Assembly (NCBI GenBank): GCA_963921425.1
Contig: OY992832.1
Coordinates: forward strand, 6,386,001 to 6,450,000
Direction of reading: 5' to 3'
Source of the DNA: Dryas octopetala
Lineage: Eukaryota; Streptophyta; Magnoliopsida; Rosales; Rosaceae
Length of the DNA stretch: 64,000 nucleotides
Shown here: in pieces, positions 12,193 through 25,067 of the stretch
Numbering within the stretch: position 1 is the stretch's first letter
Layout of the letters: every line of letters begins with the position of its first letter
Position numbers and translations under genes: made by a program
Notes under the pieces: generated by a model
Told to the model about the DNA's origin: nothing
Seen by the model: the letters and a program-made list of their open reading frames with translations, nothing else
The model's database searches: none

Positions 12193-14954
12193 AGAATGGG
12201 AATCTTTTTTTCATTTGCCTCAACAGCTAGAAGAAGTTTGTAGTTCCAGCTTGGTGTAGAAAGTTTGTTTTCAAGACAGTAGAGCATGGCTGTTTCTTAT
12301 CTGTGTAATCCACTAATTGGTTATTAAATTTGAATTCTTGCTAATTCTTTAACTCTCCCTTTGAAATTCTGGGCTGAGAATGACATTTTGTACACCATGG
12401 TTTGCATGTAAGTACATTTTATGGGTAATCATAATATTTCGTTTACATGAATTTATTTCTTTGCATCACATTGTGGTGATAATATGGCCATTCATGCCGA
12501 TGCTGAACTTCTGAATTTGCCAGATAGGTTTGTTTGTAACTTTGTCATTAATCTTTGGATAAATGATTTCATTTGATACGATTTATGTTGTAGACAGCAT
12601 AAGTGATGTGATATGACAGGCCCATTCAAGTTTTCAAAGAGAAATTTTATGAGGAAAATCTAACATCGTTGAGCATTTAAACTATAAAAATGGGAAAATT
12701 TTATAAGGACTTTACCATAATTTCAAATTTTCTAATTTCATCATTCTGTTTTACCAAATGGGGAAAAGACTCATCATTCAATAATCAGATCAAAAGAAAA
12801 TAACAAGCTAATACGAGTATAAAAAGGGGAAAATTTTGCAAGATTTGACAACAATTAATCAACATTAACCAGAGAGACGTTGCTGTACTACGGCCACATG
12901 AAGATGGAAGATTGCTTTCCCCAAGTACCCCAACATCAGTTTAGGTACCTTTTGGCTTTGCATGGATTGTGGTTACAAATTCATTAGCTTATACAACTAC
13001 AACCTCTTCCTTTTATGCTTGGTCATGTAACTTGATGTAAGCAAAATCTATTGGGAAGAGCTTAGTCTTGGACTAGTTTTCTAATTTATGGGTCAAATCA
13101 ACTGTTATATCTTAACCATATTTATAACTCAAATTGCTAATCCGATCGACAAAAGAAAGAGTCCAAAAACTGGATATGCCTAATCAACTTTTCAATGGCT
13201 TGTTGGACCAACATAATGAACTCAAATTAGTATGCAAATAACTAACTGGCTGGACCAAATTGAATCAAGTTAATGAAAAATACAAGATATTTTAGAAGCC
13301 TAATTTCCACCAACACCTTAATTAGTATCTAGCTAATTGAGGCACTCAATTGTCACAATCAGTTTTTTCTTCAAGTTGGGTTCATGCAAGCCTAGCTATT
13401 CCCAACACAAAGTCCTTGTTAAATGAAATTATTAAATTATAAAAATTTAAACTGTTAGAAAATAAATAAGTAAATCACTCTAAAGTCTATTTTACATATT
13501 AATGGAGGTTTCAAACTTATGAATTTCTATAATCAGAATATTGAGACCATATTAGAAGAGTATAAAGCATAAAAACTCGAACGCTTAGAAAATGCACCAA
13601 GACTAATGTATGCCAAGCTAATTAGCAGTTCTAACTTTAAACTAGCTTCTAAGGCATCTTAAAGTCTGAAATTTTAAAAATCAGACCTGGCTAGTTTTTC
13701 ATTTAGTCAAAATGGTAACACATACAATGGCTTCACGAAAAGAAATACTTGGTTCTTAATCATTATAATTTAGAAACCAGATGAAGAGGGGAAGAGAAAA
13801 GTGAACATATATATGTTCATTCCACTCTCTTCAAATTTTCTAACCAAACATACTTTATGATACATTCTCCTTTTTCTTTGGCCACTTTTCAATGGTTAGG
13901 CCTACTTTTTCTTTCCCGACTCCAATTTAAACACATCTCATTCTCATATCAAAACTCATATTATAAGGATCAAGGCTGTGAGAGCAAACTCTATTGCCAC
14001 AGCCGCAAAGAAAGCACCTAAAGAAGTTGCAATTCCTGAAGAAGACATTTCAAACTCTGACAATCAAGAAAAACATTATTACAGTTTCTGACATTCTTTG
14101 TTTTGCGTTTTGGACTAGAAGTTTCCGCAATTACAACCCAATAACTTTGAAACAAAGTGAGAGCATGAAATTGGAAATTGAAATAATAATTATACTTTCA
14201 GACGTACCACCCAAAAGAAAAAAAAAATGTAATGATGATTAATGTCGATCCTTTGGACTGTGGACATACAAAAATAAATAAAGAATATTATTACATGTCT
14301 CCTTCATTGGAACAGGGATTTTGATGTCTTTGCTGTCTCATAAGAGGATTAATACAAACAAACTTCTATTTCATGGAAAATACAAGAAACTATATATCTG
14401 ATTTAATCATAGCCGTCCATGACATTTCTTTTTTCAAATGTGAACGATGTGCTAATTATAAATTAAAATCAATTTCCCAATATGGAAAATTTCAAGTGTG
14501 AGAGACACATCTTGTGCTTTGCTATTTTATATTTGGGCATATGGGTGGTATGGCATAAGGCAATGTACATGCACCACAAAAAAGAAACAAGAACATAGAC
14601 ATTCCACGATCCATACATATCACACATTTGCTTGAAAATCAGATTTCATTTGCTTGCTAGTTGATGGCCGGCTTGAACATGGATGTTGATCAATAATACT
14701 CCAAATTATTTTTTGATAGTAGAAACTGGTAATGGGTTCATTGAGCCAATATATTAATGTAGAATAATTAAGATCACTACTGATTAATTAGGATAACCTT
14801 GCCAAATTAATATGTTAGACATTTTCTTAATTTAACCTTGTTGAGAAGAGCAATTCTGAAAAAGTAGTAAAGTAAGTACCCATACTAAGAGTTCCTTAAT
14901 TTAATGTGAGAATATTAATTTCACTATTTAACTACATGTATATCTTGAAAAAAT
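12193..14954. other. Intergenic, 3' of the ankyrin kinase
   Basis: This begins with the kinase 3' untranslated region. The rest is AT-rich. I found no frame with family resemblance, no RNA gene and no bounded repeat. Confidence 0.45.
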
Positions 14955-15107
14955 TATTGGGTATAACCGATATACCGTCACGTGGTGTAATCAATCTAAC
15001 GTGTAAAGTTATTATTGGGTGACATGTTTATATTTGTAGGGTATATTATTAAACATCCACCCATATTATAACACATAAGTAGGTTGGTTATACATAATAA
15101 TTTCTTA
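14955..15107. mobile_element. Palindromic G-box MITE, copy 1 (degenerate)
   Basis: The left half reads ATTGGGTATAACCGATATAC then GTCACGTGGTGTAATCAATC. The right end is a shortened inverted partner, GGTTGGTTATACATAATA. It is clearly the same family as 22701-22870. About 150 bp, non-coding. Confidence 0.75.
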
Positions 15108-16365
15108 TTGTTTTGTGTTAAACTATAAATGGAATTAATTAACATGGTTAAGGAAGACGACCAATATATGTATATATCATGATATATATATATATGTATA
15201 TATATTCTGCATGGTCAACGATCATATTGCAAGGACCTGATTTGATCGATTTAATGTGTTCACATAATTAGGAAGTGGGAAAAGGGACCAAGGAGCTAGA
15301 GAGGTAGATTATTTCATATTAATTGGTTTTAGATATATAAAAGCCACAAAAACCATATGATATGGTACTCCATGTTGAGAAATTTGAACGTTATACATAT
15401 TATATATACATTTATATATGTAAGAAAATGACGAATATGCTCGGTCATAAAATTCTAAAACAAATAAATAAATATGGTAAAAAGAAACATCTAATTTACT
15501 TTTGACACATAATAATTTCTTCCGATCCATGCACAAGCTAGCATTGTATGTGAGTGGATTACTACGCTCTTAGTCATTGGATGAAATTAAATCAATAATT
15601 CCAACGGTTTAGATTGAGCATGGTATGTTTAATTTAAAGTACTTGAGTTTAGGTATTTGAACAATATTTTTTATTTATATAGATGATAATTAATATAATG
15701 GGAGTGGAATCATGCATGATGCCATGATGTAGCTGGCCATCACAATTCACAAAGCGAATGGAAGTGGTTGTGCCAATGACAATGAGTGAAAGCTTTAGTA
15801 CTAACAAAGTGGGGACTACGTATATGCCCTTTGAAAAGGACCACAAACATAAAGTCAACATAACCTTTCACTCTCTTTCTTTTTCAATTACATTCTTGTT
15901 TAATTAATTAGCTGCCCAAAACAAAATTACATTCTTGTTTAGCTAGGTGCCAAAGCCTTTGCTCAATTGCATTTATGTGCTTTGTGCTTCTAACTTAATC
16001 GATCAGAAAACTAAAGAGGATAACAAGTCAATTTTCATTGATTTATGACCACCTTACTTAATACAATTGGCTGGGGAACGAAAATACCAAAAGCTAACAA
16101 GTAATTTCTACTTGTGTGACAATTTCTAAGTAATGAATAATTCGACGTCAATCTTAATATATTAATGACTATTTAGATCGCAAAACAGTGATTACGTATG
16201 GCATTAAATTGAAGGGGTAGGATAACCTAAATGAAATGACCAAGAGAAATTGAAAATTGGGCACCAAGAAATTGAATAAAGATAAGGGAATTGATGAACC
16301 CACCAAATAATTAATTGTTGGGATTCAATTAATTAAAGAAGGCAGTTAACATACTTGAGTAATTA
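15108..16365. other. Intergenic, AT-rich
   Basis: It contains TA-type simple repeats around 15180-15205 and no coding frame I can support. Confidence 0.4.
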
Positions 16366-16440
16366 GAGGAGTTTATATAGCTCCAGCGTTAGAGTACGTT
16401 ACTTTGCCACATTCATAGTTAGAGTTCGACTCTCTTTCTT
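16366..16440 (+). repeat. tRNA-like SINE head (candidate)
   Basis: The segment TAGCTCCAGCGTTAGAGTAC resembles a pol III A box, and AGAGTTCGACTCTC resembles a B box about 35 bases later. A T-rich stretch follows. The spacing fits the tRNA-derived head of a plant SINE. It does not fold as an intact tRNA. Confidence 0.45.
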
Positions 16441-18855
16441 TTTTCTCTTGAATCTAAAATGAAAATTAATTAAGACAATATTTTATAAATCAGTGTTATA
16501 TTGTTGATTGTTTCCAATGTAGCAGGCTAGGAGAGAAGGTTCTCCACATAGGCTTGGGCATTTGGCAGAGTGTTTTAACCAAATTTGGTAAGCTTTTAAA
16601 AGATCGAGTGACCTATTAAATACTAAATGTATCACTTTTTTTTTTTTTGGCCACATATATACTAAATGTATCACTTAAAGTTGTACAAAGCAACCGTATT
16701 AGGTGGAAATTCATTGGACCCAATAATTTCTTGCTTTTGATTTCTTTTTCTTTTCCTTTTTATTTTTTATTTTTTTCGTTTAGGGGTCTACAACTTGAAG
16801 ATGAGGTGCTTGTTGTTAGACTCACGGACTCTATAATTTGGGTCTACTTTAAGGTTACATGTGCAGCTTAATTAATTAATATTTGTTTGATTTATGCTAA
16901 TGTTTTTTTTTTTTTTAAACCTTTATATATGTGTGTGTGTTGGCCACTTTATTACTCGATGATTACAATTATCTTGTAAAGACGGTAGTAATTGGTTCAC
17001 AAATTAAGAGAACCAGAAAATAAAAAAGACAAAAAAGAAAAGAAGATGAAGAAGATGAGAAGAACCTTCAAAGCAGTGCATTGAAGGTGAACTACTGCAG
17101 TGGAGTATGAATCTATGATGCATTTATGGGATTAGGTCTTGCATTGAAGAGACATGCAGCTCTCAACATCGATCAATTGAAAGGCATATGGTTGATTTTT
17201 GTGGTCCCCTTTTATACAGAGAATATATATTAGTTTCATTAGCTAGATGTGGGGCTCTTGTACTGCTTGGAATTACTTTTTTTCAATTCAATGTTTACTT
17301 ATATGTATATTTGTAGTAACCTTAACACATAGTCTACACAGGAATTAACTTAATTGGTGTGTGAGTGTATAAACGTTAAGTAGATCGATCTTACTGCTTA
17401 CAACTAAAATGGTATATATTAAAAGATGTTATGATCGATATATGCATGAACAGTACTAAACAACTTCGATCTTTTCCCTTCTAAGCTAAACAATTCAAAC
17501 CTACCTGGTTTCTGGGGTCACAGTTTTTTCGTGAAACATAGCTATAGAGTATAATCAAGTATAAGATCCTAGAGTCCTATCATTTTAATTTGGGAATTGA
17601 AATTAACTTTATAACCAAACTGACTAAGTATATGTATATATATGTGGTGGTGTTCCTTCTCATAGGACAATCTTAATATATATATAAAGGGAGGATAGCT
17701 TCTTATACAAGATCTTGTGCTTAATTTTCACATTGAGGATTTAGGTTTATCCTAAACCTTACCTTTGTTCTAACTTGAAAAGAAAAAAACAAATTAAAAC
17801 GTGCATGGTTCGAAACAATCCCATTGGACGTCTAGCTAGGATCTTACTTTTGTTATATATACACTAATACACATGCATATATACAATCGAAAATGTTCTT
17901 TGAATTGTTAAACAGAATGACAACACAACAATATATATTATGCTCGATTGTGAAACTGGATCATCATGATTAGATTGATTTTTATTTGAGTGGATGATTC
18001 AAATTTACAAATTGTTTAGTAAGACAACAATACTCTATATATCAATATAATTGATAATTTATTTTGTTGGGTCACACGTTTAAATAATTAAAAATTTACT
18101 TAATTAATTATCTATATATACATAGTATCAAATTTTTCAATATCTTAGATTAGATTCAGAGTTTGATTCCCCCTAATGTAACAAAAAAAAAAATTCAGTA
18201 TCTTTGTTTTTCCCAATTTTCCTGGTGCTAGTGTTTGCACAATGTATTTACATTCAAATTTAGATTAATCAAAACCATAGTAAATTTATTGACTGATCGC
18301 ACACGCTTTTTATCATTTACCATGCATGTGGGGGATGTATATATGTGTGATACCAGTTGTTTTCAATGTGGTCCTCATCGTAGATATGGAGAAGATTTTT
18401 TTGTTGTGATTGTGAACCATGCATAAAAGAGTTTTGACCTATGAGGTGGCTTGAGTCTTGAGGACATTACCATGCATGCCCTTTCTATTTTAGAACTAAT
18501 TAAGCAAATTAATATAGATATATATACTTAATTGGAGCCATGAGATCGTGATCATGATGAAACTAAAGAAGGTGTGTTAATTGCAAAGTTAATTTTGAGA
18601 AATTTACAATTAAGATTATCTGCGTACAGAGAGGTTAGCTAGGCAGAAAAGAACTCTATATGATAATCACTCCTACTTGTCCTAAACTCAATCACGACAT
18701 ATATATGGTTGAGGCTGAGGTTTCGATTAATAGTGATTGATCATGATATATATGGGGTCACCACAGTAACATATATAAGCGTATGCATTATATATATATA
18801 AGCAAGTTAATACGAAGCTAACCATGATTTTGAGACCACCATATAACTAATCTCA
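16441..18855. other. Intergenic, AT-rich
   Basis: No gene was recognised. A fragment at about 18155-18192 ends in GAGTTTGATTCCCCC and an A tract, which resembles the tail of a tRNA-type SINE. TA repeats are scattered through the region. Confidence 0.4.
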
Positions 18856-19093
18856 TAATCCGAACCTTCAATTATTTAGGCCATACTTCAAAGATCATCA
18901 TTATAAAAAATCAACAAAATCGGAAATCATTTAGTCATTTAATTGAGATCAAATAAACAGACGATCAGTGTTTTCGATAAAAGCATATAAATAGTTGTTG
19001 TTATAATCAAATGATTAAATGGCTTCCGATTTTAGAGATTTTTTACATGAATAATCTTTGAAGTATGGCCTAAAAAAAAAACAGTTCAGATTT
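18856..19093. mobile_element. MITE with about 95-bp terminal inverted repeats
   Basis: The left arm runs AATCCGAACCTTC to a block TAGGCCATACTTCAAAGAT; the right arm holds the exact inverse ATCTTTGAAGTATGGCCTA. Inner blocks AAATCGGAAATCATTTA and the inverse of TAAATGGCTTCCGATTTT also pair. It is about 238 bp and non-coding. Its superfamily is unassigned because no target duplication is clear. Confidence 0.85.
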
Positions 19094-19560
19094 TGAGTTT
19101 ACATTATGCAGTGGGCCCAATAGGGTGGTTAGCTTTGTATTAACTTACTAACCAGTTAGTTTTAGAGCATTCTTGTGTGTGTATATATATATAATTTTCT
19201 TTAATTACAAACGGATGAGGGTTTTTATTTATAAACTTTAATCATTTTTATCTCATTCTTAATAATGTTTAATATTTTAGGATACAAAATTATTGTTCAA
19301 GATTATATTTTAAGTTATAACTCTCAAGTTTTGAGTTTTAGATTTTGGGCGGCAAACTTGAGAATCAAAACATAAAATTTAACCAAGGAACAGATCCGAT
19401 CGATAATTCTATATCCTAAAATATTAAATTATTTAAAAAATAAGATTGATCAAAAAGTGAAAAAAGAAAGCTATAAAAATTCGCGTCCTTTAATAAATAA
19501 TAGATGTCTTGCAAAGAGAAAGACCATATCTAATGGAATTTTAACACTGTACTCATCCAA

Positions 19561-20424
19561 AATTTGGAGTTTATCTCAATTTATCACCTAAAAAACAAAA
19601 ATTGAATTACATTGCCATCTAGACTTTCATTTTTTTTTAGGTTCATTGACTTTAGGTACCAAATTGTAATATTTTTTCATTTTAACTACCAAAACATTTA
19701 TGTCATTTCATTTTAGGTACTAAATTTCAGTTTAGATACCAACTTTAAAAAACATGGTTATATCGAGTTGTGACTGTCTAACAGTCATAACTTTTTTATT
19801 GATTTGTTGTTTTTTCAATATTTGCAAGGCTTAAACTTTAATGTTTAGTCTTTGGGTTTAGGAACTCATCCCCCAAACTTAAATCAAAAGTATGAAACCC
19901 TTAAAAATTTTGATTTTTTATAAATTTTAAACAATCACAACTGTGACTGTTCGACAATTACAACTGTAACTGTTCGACAGTTACAACTGTATAACAAACT
20001 GATTTGTGACCTAATCCAAAATGTTTTACTCTAGGTTAGTATCTTAACTAAAAAAAATTAGTGTCTTGCTGCTTTACTGAAAAACTATTGATATTTGGTA
20101 TTTAATCCTAATTTTCTTTTTCTTTTTTTGCAATATCCCACCTCCATTTGATTTCATTAGTATCTCCATTAAAAAAAAATACGTGCATTGTACGTGAACC
20201 ATTTTGAAGGGTTAGTTTGGTCTTCTTGGGTCCCCACGACATGCTAAAAGGGATTAAGGCTATGTTTCTTCAGATTTTTAAAGGTTATTTTGGTATTCCT
20301 TAGATTTAAAAATCTAAATAAATACTGACCGGAGGTAGAACATTGCAAAGAAATGAAAGTCCAGTGGCAATATAGTTCAATTTTTTTTTTTTTTCATATG
20401 GTAAATTGAGATCAACTTCAAAGT
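19561..20424. mobile_element. Terminal-inverted-repeat element, about 0.86 kb
   Basis: The left end AATTTGGAGTTTATCTCAAT pairs with the right end ATTGAGATCAACTTCAAAGT. A second paired block is ATTGAATTACATTGCCA against TGGCAATATAGTTCAAT. No transposase frame is present. The middle (about 19930-19995) has short repeats of ACAACTGTAACTGTTCGACA type, which are partly palindromic. The target duplication is not clear. Confidence 0.7.
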
Positions 20425-20546
20425 CTGAGTGGTTAAAGCATAAAATACCTTATACTGTATATAACCCTTCAGGTGTGGGATTCCATATTTAGGCTTATTT
20501 GTAAGAAGATCTTTCATGGGGCTCACTCCATATTGTATTTTGGAAC

Positions 20547-20746
20547 NNNNNNNNNNNNNNNNNNNNNNNNNNNNNNNNNNNNNNNNNNNNNNNNNNNNNN
20601 NNNNNNNNNNNNNNNNNNNNNNNNNNNNNNNNNNNNNNNNNNNNNNNNNNNNNNNNNNNNNNNNNNNNNNNNNNNNNNNNNNNNNNNNNNNNNNNNNNNN
20701 NNNNNNNNNNNNNNNNNNNNNNNNNNNNNNNNNNNNNNNNNNNNNN
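20547..20746. other. Assembly gap of 200 N
   Basis: Exactly 200 undetermined bases, a round length typical of a placeholder between contigs. The true distance between its sides is unknown. TA microsatellites follow at about 20787-20810 and 20874-20898. Confidence 0.98.
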
Positions 20747-21861
20747 TCAACTCAGCAGAATGGGGTGGTGCGCATAGCCCCCCCTATATATATATATATA
20801 TATATATATACTAATTAACAAGAGAATTAATTGAAACATATGGATGGATCGATGATGATTTTAGAATGTGGAGTATATATATATATATATATATATATGC
20901 ATGCATGGCCAACATTACACATTACACATTCGAATGCTAACTGGTTTATCGATCCCCTGTACGTGTGCTGTACGTGTTGTGTTGTGTACGTTGTGTTGTG
21001 TTATGTTAGGTGTTGGAGATGCTGCCAATTAAGGTGGGGGAAGGAAAAGTGACATGTCCTTTACAAACCATGAGTAGTATTCAGTGACATGGCATCTACT
21101 ATATAAAATTAACCCACCAATACAACCACGACTGGCTAGTACAGGTGGGGGGGTGGGGGCTGTTCCTTTTGCTAAATGCTGGCTAAGCTATTGCGTCCAA
21201 TCAAATCAAATACAATTATGCAAGTTGTGTGTCAAAGAGTGAATAATAGTTAAATTTGTAACACCAAGTCGTAGAGTCACACTAAAAATTTCTTTCAAAA
21301 AGTATGCAAATTTACAATTCAAATATTTAGTCTTAACTTACAGTTTAAATATTATATATGTAACGAGTTGGTACAGAGCAAGAGCTCCCACATCGAAATT
21401 ATCCCACTTTTTATTTGAAGAAAAAAAAATAGAGATTGGAACAACTCAGTCATGGAAATGCCACAGTGTATAGCTAAGCTATGGCCATCACATTAATGTA
21501 ACAAATTGGGATCTATAATCTCAAGAGGGGGAAGATCGAGGGGGAAGAGGAGCTAGCTGCATATATGATATATGTTAATATATATGGCAGACAAAATTAA
21601 TAACATCGATCAAATCCATATATTTTCATTTACTATTAAAACTAGACAAATGCTAATCGTACCTAATTTTTTATTTTTAAATATGGTTTACAAATTGACA
21701 TGATGCATACATAATTTACGAAAATGAATGATTTTCATTCCTCCTCATTCTTCCTCATAACTTATTAGCTAGTGTTTACTACAAATAACATTTTCCGGGT
21801 CCATTGAGACCAACGTACACTTTTTTTTTTTGGTCAAATGAGCAACACCTTAATTTCGTTA
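20747..21861. other. Intergenic, upstream of AGAMOUS
   Basis: AT-rich sequence with TA repeats, a GT-rich patch around 20960-21010 and a G-rich run at about 21145-21160. No coding frame is supportable. Confidence 0.4.
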
Positions 21862-22160
21862 GAGCATCTCCAGCTCTTTTCCTATATTTCCTTCAAATAT
21901 GAATATAAGTTTGGGAGAAAAGTTAAATTTGGGGAAGGGCCCTATAATGCTAAAATTGAAAATTTTCAAATAATATAAAATTTAAACATGGAGGTTTGGG
22001 GAGAGTTTGGAGAACCTCATCCATTCAATTTGATTTAGGAAAATTTTTAAAGAAATCTCAAATTTGGGGAGAGTTTAGGGAAGAGTTGAAGCTGTGTTTT
22101 ATGTCATTTTTTCCCAAATTTAAATTTAGGAAGCGGTTTAGGGAATGACTAAAGATGTTC
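21862..22160. mobile_element. Tourist-like MITE copy 1 with TTA target duplication
   Basis: It begins GAGCATCTCCAGC and ends AAAGATGTTC, with TTA at both flanks (21859-21861 and 22161-22163). The body carries AAATTTGGGGA-type blocks and GTTTGGGGAGAGTTTGG. The same sequence recurs at 27284-27603 inside AGAMOUS intron 2. A TTA duplication and GAGCATCT ends fit PIF/Harbinger (Tourist) MITEs. Confidence 0.8.
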
Positions 22161-22477
22161 TTACATTTATTAATCCTAGGCTAAGTCATAGCAGAGCCAT
22201 ATCTTAAGTATCACAAATAAACTAATTCAAAGAACTACCATATAGAAATAACATTTAAATGAAACATGAAATTAGTAGCATTGAGATGAAATTACTTTAA
22301 AAATAACAAATTTATATTCTTGAAGTTAGTCCAAATGGTGAGAGAGTATCAAAAAATGAGTTAGAATTAAGATCGGTTAATAGTTCAATTACTTACAATG
22401 TAACAAAACAAACAATATTTTTTTGATAATAAACTAAGAGCATATCATTAAAAAGAAACACAAGATGCGAACATGCA

Positions 22478-22580
22478 ATTTATTGATCTAGTGGTATTTC
22501 TCTTCTTAATGTTGAAAGAGGTCTTAATTTTGAACCTCTCATTTCCCAAATTAAAAAAAAAAAACAAAAAACAAAAAAAA
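22478..22580 (+). repeat. SINE-like tRNA-derived repeat with A-rich tail
   Basis: GATCTAGTGGTATTTCTCTT resembles an A box region and GAGGTCTTAATTTTGAACCT a B box region. An A-rich tail begins near 22552. This is the usual order of a plant SINE. Confidence 0.45.
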
Positions 22581-22700
22581 CAGATACATCACGAAATGGA
22601 AGAGAGCCCAATGTAACTCAGCTTCCAACTAGGCTATTTTTCTAAATTTTCTAAAAAGGAAAATTTATGTATCGGTGGGGGCTTGTAGGTCTAAGAAAAC

Positions 22701-22870
22701 TTATTGGGTGTATCCGATACACTGCCACGTGGTGTAACCAATCTAACGTGTAAATGTATTATTGGACGGTATATTTATATTAGTAGGGTATAATATTAAT
22801 AACATTCATCCATATTATGACACGTTGGATTGGTTACACCACGTGTCAGTGTATTAGATACATAAAATAA
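22701..22870. mobile_element. Palindromic G-box MITE, copy 2 (well preserved)
   Basis: Left arm: ATTGGGTGTATCCGATACAC, then CACGTGGTGTAACCAATC. Right arm: GGATTGGTTACACCACGTG, then CAGTGTATTAGATACATA. The arms pair over about 45 bases. Each arm contains the palindrome CACGTG. About 170 bp, non-coding. Confidence 0.85.
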
Positions 22871-22876
22871 ATTTCT

Positions 22877-22971
22877 CGTAGCTCTAGTAGTTAAAAGGAT
22901 TTACCGGTATACTTAAGGCCTGAATTCCAATCCCCCCTCCCTGTTTGCTCTCCCTTGTAACCCAAAAAAAA
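22877..22971 (+). repeat. SINE-like tRNA-derived repeat
   Basis: TAGCTCTAGTAGTTAAAAGG matches a pol III A box layout, and CCTGAATTCCAATCCCCC a B box layout. The segment ends in an A tract after TTGTAACCC. It sits immediately next to the G-box MITE copy. Confidence 0.55.
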
Positions 22972-23585
22972 TCCATGTCTAGTGAACAAATGTGACAAAA
23001 TTCCATAGGAAACAAGTTCAATAAAATATAGCCTCCTCAACTAGCACTCCATCATTCTCCTAACAATATTTAATTAGGATCTGCGCGCAATGATCCAACG
23101 TATGGACTGGTAATTAAAAATAAATAAAAAGTTATTATTAATTGAGAATTCTAGTTAACATTTGTTCCTCTATATATTTTTCCCATTAATATTATTATAT
23201 AAATATTTTAACCTAAAGGGCAGGTTCAATACTACTTAGTTCAACGTCTCACTCACCCCATTAATAATCGCTTTCAAAAAGTACGTACCTTTCCTCTCTA
23301 TCTCTCACCACTGATAATTCCCATCTTTTACAGGTAAGAAAAAAAATTGATAGATAAATAAAAGATAAGTAAAAATAAATAAATAAAATGAATGGTTGAT
23401 GGAGTATGAATCAAATCAGCGATTCCCATGGTTTCCTTTTTTAATTCATCTCCACTATACGTAAATACACATAATATAAATACCACTTACCCCTATTTAT
23501 AATAATAACAATAAGCTAGATCATAGATTAAAAATTGAAGTGGTTTTGGAAATTAGTATAATGGAGGAAAGGTGGTTTTTTCCTT
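22972..23585. other. AGAMOUS distal promoter region
   Basis: AT-rich sequence without genes, running up to the AGAMOUS TATA box. Confidence 0.4.
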
Positions 23586-23593
23586 TATAAATA
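23586..23593 (+). promoter_or_regulatory. Candidate AGAMOUS TATA box
   Basis: TATAAATA in a CT-rich setting, about 500 bp before the start codon. This leaves room for a 5' leader split by an intron: a donor-like AAAAGGTAGAAA near 23680 and an acceptor GATTCAG at about 24082-24088, ten bases before the ATG. Confidence 0.6.
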
Positions 23594-24097
23594 CCCACCT
23601 CTTAGGCCACCTTGCTTCCATTTTCTGCATATCTCCTTGTTTAGATTTCTGGGAAAGAAAAAGAGCTGAGAAAAACCCAAAAGGTAGAAACCTCTGTTTC
23701 TGTCCCTAATTATCATCACCATCCCATCCTCTCTTTGTTTTTCTCTTACCAAAGTTTATTGAGCAAAATACTGAAACATTATCTGATATAATCAGTTTCA
23801 GTGCCTCACTTGTTTTGGGCCAATCAATCTTTATTTTTCTGCAAGAATCCAAGAGAAAAAGGAAACTAAAATTAAATCTAGTCCTTGAGCTCACAATTGA
23901 TTTCTTGAGCTTGGGGAGGCCCAAGCTAGCTAGCTCTATAGCTAGTTTGTTGGATATATATATATATAAATCATTACACCAAGCTTTCATTTCTTGTTCT
24001 TCAATTAATTGTTGATAAAAAGCAGAGAGAAGCTCATGTTTTAATTAGTTTTGTACATGAATTGTTGATCTGTTTGTGGTTGATTCAGGTTGCAAAG

Positions 24098-24971
24098 ATG
24101 TCGTACGAAAACAAATCCATGTCTGTGGACTCACCCCAAAGGAAAATGGGTAGGGGAAAGATCGAGATCAAGCGGATCGAAAACACGACAAATCGTCAAG
24201 TGACCTTCTGCAAGAGGCGCAATGGCCTGCTCAAGAAGGCCTATGAGCTCTCTGTACTGTGTGATGCTGAGGTTGCTCTCATAGTCTTCTCTAACCGCGG
24301 CCGCCTCTACGAGTATGCCAACAACAGGTATCAATCAATCAACTAATTAATTAATTAATTAATTGCTTAATTACATGCTAATTTCCTTCTTCTTCTTCTT
24401 CTTCTTCTTCTTAATTAATCTCTTGATTCTCTTACCATTTCTTTCAGTCCAAGTTTTCTTTTCTTTGATTTCTCTTCTACAAAAGTTTTACTACTCTTTG
24501 TTCTTTTAAACTTTTTGCAAAATTTGGTCTCAAATTTTGGGTTCCAAAAATCAATTAGTGTCTGGTGTTCCAGGTTTTTTTGTTTTTCTTCTGCAACAGA
24601 TCTTTGGGTGGATTTAAGCATGAAAACATAATCATTGTTATGGTTCAGTTGAAAGATGGGATGAGTACTTCTATTTCTCTCTCTCTGTCTAACTAAGATT
24701 CACTTGTCTTTCCTTCCTCTCTTTTGTTTTTTTCCTTCTATGTGCTTTTTTTTTAATGGGATTTTTTTTTCTTTTCTGTTTATGATCATTTTCTTAGCTC
24801 TTGGTTTGGTAGAAGCATAGATCTGGTGTAATAGATAGAACAAGAAGCATATCATGGATGTAAATGGCAACAAGTAGTGGTTTGGGAATGTATGCAGGTT
24901 CTCTGAGATCAGCTCCTTACCTCCCTCCATTGTTGTTAATTTTTCTATTTCCTTTCTCTTTTTTTCTTCCT

Positions 24972-25067
<96 letters not shown>

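Noticed and set aside
13994..14242. 82-codon frame upstream of AG
   Set aside because: Lys/Ile-rich, no similarity I recognise, no splice or promoter context.
20473..20818. Frames spanning the N run
   Set aside because: They read through undetermined bases and have no meaning.
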